Source of the DNA: Hyaloscypha bicolor E
Lineage: Eukaryota > Ascomycota > Leotiomycetes > Helotiales > Hyaloscyphaceae
Direction of reading: 5' to 3'
DNA length: 64,000 nt
Assembly: GCF_002865645.1 (NCBI RefSeq)
Contig: NW_020194518.1
Location: 248,001-312,000 of the forward strand
The notes under the pieces were generated by a model that worked only from the letters and a program-made list of their open reading frames with translations, was not told where the DNA came from and made no database searches. The position numbers were made by a program, and so were the translations under genes. This document shows positions 52,210 through 61,800 of the stretch, piece after piece (the first letter of the stretch is position 1; each line of letters opens with the position of its first letter).

Positions 52210-52269
52210 CCCCCAAAAAAATCGCGATTTATTAATTTTGATTTTCCAAAAAAAAAAAATTTGTTGCCG
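52210..52269 (-). repeat. Right terminal inverted repeat
   Basis: Inverse of 27,618-27,680: ends ...CCAAAAAAAAAAAATTTGTTGCCG followed by TA, when read on the plus strand with the A-run as written. An ATCGCGAT motif lies at the inner edge. Confidence 0.7.
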
Positions 52270-53200
52270 TAGCATTATTAAATTAACCCGTACCTTTAGT
52301 CGGCCTCGCTATAGCTGTATTGCCCTTACGGCAGTGCCGCTCGGTGATCTGTAACGGTGGAATTCTGCCCTTGGTATTCCCTTTATACGGTATAATCTGG
52401 CTAATCCAAGAAATGCCTTGTAATATTGTAGCTGGCTTCTGCCTTGCTCCGCCGGGAATTACGTGGCAGGTGTGGTCTGTGGCTGGATAAGAGTACGGTA
52501 TAGTATAGCGATTGTATCTCTAGTAGGTTAGATCCGCCTCAGATTTGGAAGAATCGTATATACAGAGTAGTAGGAGGCAGGATTTTTGGCGTTAATCTCG
52601 GCGTAATTATGGGTGAGATTATGCGGCATATATGAGAATGGCTAAATCTGCCTCGTTTTTACTCTAAGCCTTCTTAGCAAAACCTGCTCCGCCTGTTTCA
52701 GCGGTTAGCTGGGCTCGAATACGGGTGCGGACTTGCCGTACTCACTTGCCGTACTTATATGCTATATAACTAGCTAAGAATCGACTATAGGTGAGAGCTG
52801 TCGGTTAGAGAAATTCTATAATAAGAAGTTATAGCAGGACTAATCTCTGTGAGATATATATATAGGTAGGAGTTTTAGGCCTGCGTTCCTTAAGAAGTAT
52901 TTATATATTCTACTATATTCGCAAGCCGTAACTAAGGGTCCGGAGATCTATAGGTATTCTTATATAAATCCAGGCATTTCCCCTTTAGAATTCGTATTTC
53001 TAAAGCAAGATCAAATATTTGGCCCTCTATATACTATAAATGCTATTGTTTTTTACTAACTCCCCTTAGCCTCAAGGAGCTAGCTCTCTCCTTTACCTAG
53101 TATATTTCCGTCTTTAAATATATTTAGAATATCTATTATACCTCTTTCTATTTACTAAACCTCCTTAGAGCTTAATTAATAGAATATAATTTCGAAAGAT
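52270..53200. other. Intermediate-GC stretch right of the TIR element
   Basis: Composition resembles 26,591-27,617, and the short words GCTAAATCTGCCTC and GCTCCGCCTG are reminiscent of GCTAAATCCTCCTTC there. No open frame or domain was found. It is probably the other half of the locus into which the TIR element inserted. Confidence 0.35.
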
Positions 53201-53299
53201 TATATAACTAAATCCCGTAATATAAGCGAACTGTTTTAGTAAAGCTATTTCTTAGAATAATATTACAGAAATAATATTATTAAAAAACAAGATATATAC

Positions 53300-55450
53300 T
53301 GAGATTTGCTATTATAATTATTATATTCTAATATTACTAAATAGGCTTTACTAGAATACAAAATTCCCTAGATAGTAGTAATAATAATAATTTCCCGGAA
53401 ATAAATAAGCTTCTTTTAGGTATAATATAAAAGAATAATTTAATATATACGGACCCAGATAATAGTAATAATAACGGCTTTATTAATATAGACAAGCTTC
53501 TATCGGATATAAAGCAGGAAAATATTAACTTTAGTAATATAGCTAAAAAGGTTAATAATAGAACTCGAGATAATAGCTCTACTAATTCTATTTACTTAAT
53601 AAAAAGAAGCTACTAAGATAAGTATTCTATATTTCCTTATTTAGCTAAAACTACTTACTTATTTAATTCTAGATCTAATTATACTAAATAATAATAAATC
53701 TATAAATACCGAGTCTGAAACTAACTATAGTAATTTTAATATTAATTCCAGAATTAAAAGTAATTCTGGCCCTCTATATTCAGATAATAAGCCGGCGGGC
53801 AATAATAGCTTTAATCTAAGAATAATATATATATCTAGTAGTCTTATTACTAATTACTTAGATAATAGTAATAAGAGTAATAGTAGTATAGTTAATAATA
53901 CCTAGCTTTAACTTTTTACTAATTATTCCGGATTAGCCTTATCTGGCTATAAATCCGTTATATATCAAGCTAGTAAACTATAGGTAAATACTAATATTAT
54001 ATAAAGAAGTATAAGCTATATAAATCTCGATATTACTAAGAAATTAAAAGATAAAAAATATAGTATTTTTACTAGAAAATATAATAAGAGTAATAATAAT
54101 ACTTATTTTATAAAAGAATTAAAGTTATTTGCTATTTCTGGTAATAATCTAGCCTTTAATAGTAATATATCCGAGCTATAGAATAACTAGCCTAACTATA
54201 TTTAATTCCTATAGCCAGGTCTAGTAATAGTATCTCTTTTATAGTCAGACTCTAAAATTAATTACTTACTAAAGTAGCTTTATTAAGTTATTACTAGAAA
54301 CATTTACTACAAGTAATCTTATATACTAGCTCTTACTAGACTAGCTAGTACTATCTCTATCTTACTTATATTTATTAATCTTAAAGATTCCTAGCTAGTT
54401 TCTCTATTTACTACTCCGGGCTAGGAAATAACTAATAATAGAGGTACTAATAATTCTAATAATAAAGATTATAGTAATATAAGTAATATTACTACCTCTA
54501 AAATATAAGGCTAATTATATTTTCGGAAGCAGGCCAGATAAGTAAAAGAGACGAAATATAATAATATAGAAACTCTTTTTACTTCTTCTCTTAATATCTT
54601 ATATTAAGTAATTATAGCTACTTTATCTAGTAATATTTAGGAGAATAAAGAGATTTCTATTTATAGATACTTAGTACTAAAAACTACTAAATTAAAAGTT
54701 ATATATTATCTTATATTTTCTTAAGATCTATTACTAGAATCTAGGGAAATATCCCAGAAATAAGATATTATAAAAAGCATTTCTTATAATAGTAATAGAA
54801 AAGACTCGGAACGGTTACCTATTTAAAAGCAAGCTATAAGTAAATCTAGTAGAAAAGTCAAATTCTTATATAAAAAAGATAAACTTCTATTATAACTAAA
54901 AGAAAAGGGTTTATTATAGAATAAGATTTCAGACTACTTTCCGGAAAGAAATAAGAGAATATTACAAGTATATTATAGTATTAAGTTAAACCTTTATTCG
55001 GAAACTTCTAAGAATATAAAGAAGTACTAGAAATCAAGATAAGTTAAAGGCTTTATATTTCCGGAAGCGGATAAGAACCTAGATAATTAAAACTTTTTTA
55101 GTAAAATAGAAAATACTAAGAAATATAAATATAAAGAAATTACGGAAAAAGATTATAATAATAAAAGTAATATTAGTAATAGTCTTAAATTTAATATTAA
55201 TAACTTTTTTAACTCTAATAATAATAATAATACTATTAATAAAAATATTAATAAGAATACTAATTATAATAATAATTATAATACTAAAAAAAAGAATATC
55301 TTTATAACTAAAAATACAAGTAACTATTTTATTATTAAAATTAACGGGTTTAAAGAGCTAGTATAATAAGCTTATAATACTATTAAATTAAATAAGTTTA
55401 AAAAAGTAAAACGGAAATATAAGATACTAGTATAAGCTCTAATAAATTAT
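53300..55450 (+). pseudogene. Decayed ORF with Myb/SANT-like motif
   Basis: Plus-strand purine-rich, Asn/Ser-rich relic. Through stops, 54,862-54,990 reads KKDKLLL.LKEKGLL.NKISDYFPERNKRILQVYYSIKL. That matches the Myb/SANT-like fold common in fungal proteins, where LKE..GL.W..I...FP.R....LQV.YS.KL is typical; the stop after GLL (TAG) falls where Trp (TGG) is expected. Upstream there are open stretches at 53,440-53,600 (DPDNSNNNGFINIDKLLSDI). Asn runs follow at 55,200-55,310. It may be a RIPed host gene or the accessory ORF of a mobile element. No transposon ends were found around it. Confidence 0.6.
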
Positions 55451-55517
55451 TAATCGGAATTATTAATTAGTAATTATTATTAGCTAATTAATTAATAAAC
55501 AATTAATATTAATAATT

Positions 55518-55752
55518 ATTATTAATAAAAGTAGGCCCTAGCTATTAAGCGAGCCCTATTATATAAATATCTTGCTTTCTAGTTTAATTATAAACTAATT
55601 AGTATAAAGATTAGTATAAAAATAGACTATTATTACTATACTATTATATTTCTATTTAATAATCTATTATATAATATAGATAATATAATTATTACTAATA
55701 CTATTAATGTAATGGGGCTCGCTTAATAGCTAGGCCCGCTTTTATTAATAAT
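55518..55752. mobile_element. MITE-like palindromic element, about 235 bp
   Basis: The ends are inverted copies of about 38 bp: ATTATTAATAAAAGTAGGCC...GCGAGCCC at left and its inverse GGGCTCGCTTAATAGCTAGG...AATAAT at right. The interior is AT-rich with no ORF. The right end runs directly into a tandem array made of the same terminal sequence. Confidence 0.6.
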
Positions 55753-55880
55753 TCCATTAATAAAAGTAGGCCCAGGCAGCTATTAAGCAAGCTTATTAAT
55801 AATTCCATTAATAAAAGTGGGCCCAGCCAGCCATTAAGCAAGCCCATTAATAATTCCATTAATAATAGTAAGTTCCAGGG
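55744..55880 (+). repeat. 51-bp tandem repeat derived from the MITE end
   Basis: Units start at 55,744, 55,795 and 55,846, each ATTAATAATTCCATTAATAA followed by AAGTAGGCCCAGGCAGC. The last unit is partial. The unit equals the MITE terminal inverted repeat in reverse orientation, suggesting amplification of the transposon end. Confidence 0.75.
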
Positions 55881-56200
55881 CTACTACAGAGCCACTACAG
55901 GGCCAATACGCTATATTTACAGGCCTTAGACCGTCTTTACAATATTAAATCTATTAATAATAGTAAGTTCAGGGCCTTAATAGTACTATATGGCTACTAC
56001 AGGGCTAATGCGCTATATTTATAGGCCTTATACCGCCTTTACTAAATCGGAATTCTGCTATAGTAAAGAAAAAGTAGTATAAGGCCTATAAATATAGTAT
56101 ATTGGCCCTATAGTAGCCCTATAATAGCCCTATAGTATTACTAAGTCCTTAGTTCAATAATTATTATAATTAATAGTTAATTATTAATTATTGAAAAATT
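55881..56200. repeat. Direct and inverted repeats around a GCTATATTTAYAGGCCTTA core
   Basis: Two direct copies (about 55,891-55,950 and 56,001-56,055) share CTACAGGGC(C/T)AAT and TTTA.AGGCCTTA.ACCG. An inverted copy lies at about 56,055-56,150 (GGCCTATAAATATAGTATAT). A further AT palindrome occupies 56,153-56,197, with outer arms TTCAATAATTA and TAATTATTGAA. The cluster could form a large foldback structure. Confidence 0.65.
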
Positions 56201-57140
56201 AGTATAATTATCTAATTATTACTTATTAAACTTATTAGAGCCTATACTATAAGGCACTTTATTATAAGAATATTTATTTCTAAATAATATAAAATCCGAA
56301 GCAGGAAAAGAGAAACTTTCTCGTAATAAAAGTCTCTTTATAATATTATAAAAAGGTTAATAATAAGCTTAAATTATATATTACTTTTTTTTATATCTTA
56401 AGTTTTAATTAACTTATTTTTCTTAATATAACTTTCTTATTTCGGGAAAACCCTTACCTTATCTTCTACCTAATTTCTTATATTTTAGCCCGTATAATCC
56501 GTAATTATTAATAATTATATATCCGTTAAGCTATTTTTTACTATAGACTTAGGGTTCTAGAAAGTAAAAGTAATAAAAGTTTATTAAAAACCGGAATAAC
56601 TTAAGCAGCCGGTTTTTTGCAAGTTTATCCGGGCTATAAATAGCAGCTAAGTAAAGTCGAAGTTCAAACTAATATTATACCTGACTTATATCTTTTATAT
56701 TAGCTGCCTTAAGAGAGACTTTAGTTTAGAAAATAAGTTAATAAGCTATTATTACTGCCGAAGTATAGCAAATGCAATTAATAATATATATTTTTATATT
56801 ACTTTATCTTATTTCTTTAAGCTAATAGTTATTTTTAAATACTGCTTCCGATTTTATATATAATTAAGTCTTAAAACACAGTCTTAATTCTGGAATTTTT
56901 AGTATAACTCACCGAGATGAATTTATTAAGTTTAATATATAAGACGCTTACTTTAAGGAAAATATTACTAATAATAAACTAACTTAAGCTTTTATATATA
57001 TAAGTATTCGATATAACCCCGGTACCTTAAAAGAAGTACCCGAAAAGATTATAAAGCTACTTTTCGTAATAAATTTAGATATTATTAACTTTAAGCAGTA
57101 GGTGAAAGAATTATATATTAAAATTAAGTAAAAATATATT
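56201..57140. other. AT-rich sequence up to the compartment boundary
   Basis: Decayed sequence with a few open stretches. About 57,000-57,120 (+) reads RYNPGTLKEVPEKIIKLLFVINLDI through stops, which suggests a coding relic I cannot assign. The base composition switches to balanced between about 57,130 and 57,160. Confidence 0.4.
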
Positions 57141-57479
57141 AGTTCAGAACAACGTATCTATTACTGAGGTATTTATCATCCCTCTCTTTGCACCTCTTTT
57201 AGCTAATTGTTAACATAGTCTCTGTCCTCTTTCGGGCAACCCTCGTTTGATTCTCATCTCGAGAATGATGAAGATGCGGCTTAATAATAGCAAAGGCAGC
57301 AAGAGAGGTAGCATGTGTAGGCGACGACTAGGGAATCATCCGCCGCTTCTCCGGTGTTGAAAGGGGCTACCAGGGCTTATTAGTGGACGAAGCTAGGACA
57401 GACTCAAGAACATAAACTACATTCGGTACCTTCGACCATGTGACCATATTTTGCTTCAGTGTGCATGCAGAAGCCATTA

Positions 57480-58007
57480 CTATAAGTTAAGCATCTGGAT
57501 GGAAATCATAGGTGTGCAATACGACCTCCTCTCTCCCAGCTTCCTCCACTCAAGCGTATTTGCATAAGCTGACCGGATCATATCAGTCATCTCCGAAACG
57601 GATGGAATCACCAAAATATGAGCAAATTTTGAAAAGCCATGATGTGTTGTCACTTGAATTGAGGAAAAGCACTGGCCCTTGTTGTGTGTGAGATTATGCG
57701 GGAAAGATGGGTGAGGGACGAAGGACCAATCTAATTGCAACATTGCTCTTTGACAAATTGGACACATTCGTGATGGCTTTTTGATGGCTTTTTGATGGCT
57801 TTTTGATGGCCTCGCTCGCCTTAAGTTACACTTCTGGGAAAGCTGAAAACTGGGGTGAGGAAAGGCTTGCAGGGCCTGACCGGGATAAAGCGCCAACGAC
57901 AAAGCCCTGTCATGCAACTGCACTCTGATTGAGGGAATACTCAGTGCTTCGCTGGCCGTGGCCGAAGCCATGTTGCCTATCGCCGATTCCCCGCAATCCA
58001 TGCACAA
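57480..58007 (-). CDS. Doubtful 175-codon open frame
   Basis: It is open from ATG at 58,007 to a stop at 57,480. The product has Cys residues (MCMDCGES; MCPICQRAM) but no recognisable domain. Its middle (KSHQKAIKKPS) is encoded by the 12-base tandem repeat. No intron signals or homologous motif support it. It could be a small secreted or species-specific gene, but a chance frame in GC-balanced DNA is as likely. Confidence 0.25.
   Translation of the reverse strand: MCMDCGESAIGNMASATASEALSIPSIRVQLHDRALSLALYPGQALQAFPHPSFQLSQKCNLRRARPSKSHQKAIKKPSRMCPICQRAMLQLDWSFVPHPSFPHNLTHNKGQCFSSIQVTTHHGFSKFAHILVIPSVSEMTDMIRSAYANTLEWRKLGERRSYCTPMISIQMLNL
57775..57812 (+). repeat. 12-bp tandem repeat, three copies
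   Basis: GATGGCTTTTTGATGGCTTT pattern: a TTTTTGATGGCT unit repeated three times in perfect register, in otherwise unique sequence. Confidence 0.85.
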
Positions 58008-58816
58008 AGGGTCCTTGCTGTTTAATTACAGATTACGGGAAGGAGGCATGGATTATTGACCGCTAAACCATGTCACCAGATCGGAGAAGATGAAGAGTGA
58101 AGAAGGCATGCCCTTGCAGCCATGAGGAGAGCCCGCGCCTCGCTCGTGGTAACAGTTTTGCAGGACGCGCATCGCCTGGACTATGAATTTCTGCTTCAAA
58201 ATAGTATACTAGTGCTGCCCTTTGTAGTCGGGTCATCGTGCCTATTTGGTAATATGCAAGGTTCTACACCAATTATAGCAATTTTCCTGTTAAAAAAAAT
58301 AAAAAATAAAAAACGTGGCAGGTGAGGGTGAAGCACTAAAAGCTCGGGGACAATATACCGATCAATTTTACGTGATGTGCGCTTAATTCTCAGCGAACGC
58401 AATATTCAGGTCCGTACCGTACGCGGAATCCGCAAGGCGCCAGCTGATAAGCTTTAACGACATGATTGCTCGGTAGACAATAGAAATGTCCATCCAAAGC
58501 TGAGAAAAAACAATTTTTTTATAGAATTATTGATTGGGGCCACGTTACCGTAGGTGGTGGATTATTGGCCGTATCACCTCCACCATTAGAGGCCTGTTTA
58601 TGCAAGGCAGTCCTCTACGCTAACTGTACTTGCCCACCAGTAGCGAAAATATCACAGAATCGGCGATGATTTTGGAGATAGGTCACACAAATATGCATCC
58701 AGTGCTCATTCTGAAGGAAATACTAACCAGGACCCCACAGCTGGGAAGAAATCATTTCCCAATCTTTCCACAATCTTCAAATCGGCGGCTATTATGACAA
58801 GGCAAGAGACGACGAT

Positions 58817-61800
58817 ATGGCTACAATAGACCACGAAGGTATGTATTCTTGATATACGCTGTCATTTAATCAAGCTGATTGGAAAATTAGAAAGAGCTGA
58901 AGTTGCGACCCCGAAGGCGGGCAAAGAGGAAACCTTTTTGGGAAAACTTAAACAGTTCCGTGGTAGTGAGTATTGTTACTCTTGTCGCAGACTTGCAAAC
59001 CTTGCTAAAGAGTGAATTAGCCCTGGCGGCTAGAGACAAACCGGCTCTAACAGAGGCGTCAAATAAAGGGAGAGACAAAACACCTGTTAGTACTATGAAA
59101 AGATTATTTCAATCTACGCTAACACTTGAAAGTTGGATACCGGCAGGTTCAAGATCCGCCCTTCGCCCGTACCCAAGTCCACCAAGATCGACATTGTTGC
59201 AATCGGAAATGGCGAGGCACATGATTGGGATTGGTTCCAGAAACAGGTTGACGATACTGGAAATTCCGAACCTGAGAATTTGTGGCAGAGAGGAATAAGG
59301 GAGGAGGAGGAGGAACCCAACATCACTGTCGCTCCAACAGCCTCCACGAAAGAGGAGAAGAAAAGTGACGGCACTGTCGTTTCGACTGTGCCTGTAACAG
59401 AGGAGGAGAGAGTCGTTGCTCCAACAGCACCCGTGAAAGAGGAAGAGGAAGTTGACAACACCGCTCAAGACGTGCTACCAGGACGCAAGTCACGCAATTG
59501 GCTGACAGATCCCACCATGTTGCCTTCCTCTATGCCTTCGGCTCGAATTATGGAATTTCACTATTCTTCAAAGGGTGATGACTCTGGAAATATTGAGACG
59601 ACGGCTAGCAACTTCTTAATATGTCTCCAGAAAGAACGCAAAGACTGCCCCACTCGCCCTGTCATCTTCGTTGCGCACGCGAATGGTGAGTTGGTCTTGG
59701 AGAAAGCTTTTGTACTAGATAGTCCCAAGCTAGTACCGCAGCTCATACAACTACGGGCCCCGGCCGAGAAACCAGTGCCTAATCAGGGAACAGCATCCGG
59801 TGCCCCTGACGAGCCACTATCTCCCCCTCCAGGGTCGGATCGGCACAAGACATCGCCGGCTAACGGAAAAGCACGGAAAACTGATCCGGTTCACATTCCA
59901 CCACCAAAGACTCTGCACGCTCCGAGCGTCGTTGCTGGTGTCATCTTTCTAGAAACCAGCACAGACCGTCCGGGCAAGGATGTGAATTTCCATCGGGACT
60001 TTTTATCTGTCATCGTTGAATGGGACATACCTTTGCGGTGGTATTGCAGCTTCCAGCAGTCGTACCGCATCAGCGAGCAACCATTATTCAATACATGCAT
60101 GTCTAAGGTAGTCTCCGGTTTCTGGAAGGATTGAAGCACGCTAGCTAACTATTGTGTAGTATAAAACACCTCTGCTGCGCACTTTCTCCGAGGACGGGGA
60201 AGAAGGTTCCTTGAATAAGTTCTCCGACGTTGGCGATGAAAATTATTCCAGAGTTCGGAGGGAGATTATGGCTATCTTTCGAGATGATCGGTTCCTCGAA
60301 GCAGCCTACCAGTCTGGGGGTAGTGCGACCACGCTGGATAAAATAATTGGAAAACTTGATCCAACCGATCCAAAGAGATACGGTAATACGGCTCTCCATA
60401 TTGTTTCAAGGCTGGGAAATGTGAAGGCCGCGACGACTCTCCTAGACCACGACATGGACATGACTACCAAAACGCAAAGTCCTGACCCAAATCCTGGACA
60501 GACTGCACTACAAATTGCTCTGAAGTATGGCCAGTTAGAAATCATCAAATTGCTTCTCGAGAAGGGGACTCCCAGAGCGGAATTTGATAAAGAGATGGCC
60601 AAATCTTTGAAAGAACATACGAAGGAGGGTCCAGCTCTGTCAGAGGAAGGCAATAAAATCAGTAGGGAAGAAATACACGATCTCCTAGCAACACTTGCAC
60701 AAGGGCCTGGAGGAGATTATCCTTCACTAAAAAAAGACTCTCAAACGCCCCTGATATCGCCCGTCGAAAGTATTCCATGGTCAGACAAATTCACGAATCT
60801 GGAATACCCCGATCTTCCGCCTAATCCATATGGGAGAAAAGCTTGTAAAAAATATCAGATCACTGTCGTGGACTTTTTTGTCGAAAAACAACCCCCAAAA
60901 GAAGCCACCCCAAAGGAAGCCGCCCCAAAAGAAGCCGAAGCCGCACCTCAATGCAAGGAGGCTCGAAACGTCAAAAGCTATAGTGTGCACGATGTGCTGT
61001 ACCGAAAAGTTCTTGAAACTGACCACTTTCCCAAATTGGAGGAAAGGAAAAAAGAACTAGAGGTCAATCTCAGAACGCAGTTCACATGGTATCATGTTCC
61101 AGCTAATAATGTAAGCCTTCGTAGATCCCACCAAAGATATCTGCTAACAATTCAAAGATAGCCTGGGTTCAGGTAAGTCGGTGTACCTTGTGGGGCTTTT
61201 TTTCGACCAACTTAACAATAATCTAGGGTCTCCTCTTAAAGCTAGATCGTCAAAAGTGGTTTCGTCAAGGTGCTATAGAGAGCAGGGGCGAAACACCACA
61301 TTCACGCTTTGTCCAGCCAAAAGTGACTGTATTCAATGGAGACAATAACACCCCACTGCCGATTACTCTATTTGTAGACCCCCTTTATGTTAACATGTTG
61401 TAAAAGACTGACTTAGATAACAGACACCATTTCTGAGCATCGAGGACAGGGACAACCAGAAGAATATGGCGAAAACTATTTCAAGAGCCCGAGTCATACA
61501 TGACCAAATAGAGAACCCACCAGACGATAGCGAATCCACTAAGGGCAAATCCACTTACAGCGAAGGAGTTTTCAATGAAGAGGACATGACAGAAGAGGCA
61601 TCTTCGCCAGAAGAGCTTCTACTGTTTGGATACGTAGATCAAGCACGGGGCATACATGTTCGCCGCACCCTTGCTCAAAGCTTTTACCCGATGTTGCCCG
61701 ATACGAAAAAGCAAGATAGAAGTCAGACTCTACTTCAACATCGTGAACCGGGTGACCCTAAGTGTGTGGCCATGGTTGACCAGCTCTGGCTTTACATTTT

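Larger units (their letters stand above)
27618..52269 (-). mobile_element. TIR-bounded DNA-transposon-like element, disrupted by nested insertions
   Basis: The outer ends are inverted copies (CGGCAACAAATTTTTTTT inward from each side, matching for about 50-60 bp). Each is flanked by the dinucleotide TA in the context GCTA...TAGC, as expected for TA-target DNA transposons. Removing the copia (30,132-49,475) leaves about 5.3 kb of RIP-like AT-rich sequence. A minus-strand open frame at 51,713-51,943 starts about 330 bp inside the right end and could be the start of its own gene. No transposase motif could be read, so the superfamily is open, and the size is large for a Fot1/pogo element. Confidence 0.6.
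57141..58816. other. GC-balanced intergenic and promoter region
   Basis: Normal composition with no RIP signature. It includes a doubtful minus-strand frame (57,480-58,007) and a tandem 12-base repeat (57,775-57,812). It also holds an A-rich stretch (58,281-58,312) and the presumed 5' region of the gene beginning at 58,817, with pyrimidine-rich sequence at 58,750-58,785. No TATA box or defined element could be assigned. Confidence 0.4.

Noticed and set aside
27618..52269. Starship-type giant mobile element
   Set aside because: The region consists of nested known transposons; no tyrosine recombinase captain or cargo genes were seen, and the ends are inverted repeats with TA targets.
58040..58088. 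tRNA-like A-box on the minus strand (TGGTTTAGCGGTC)
   Set aside because: No B-box, anticodon stem or acceptor pairing follows at the right distance.
59109..59468. Overlapping minus-strand frames of 115 and 119 codons
   Set aside because: They are shadows of exon 4 of the plus-strand gene; their Ser/Leu-rich repeats mirror its acidic repeats.
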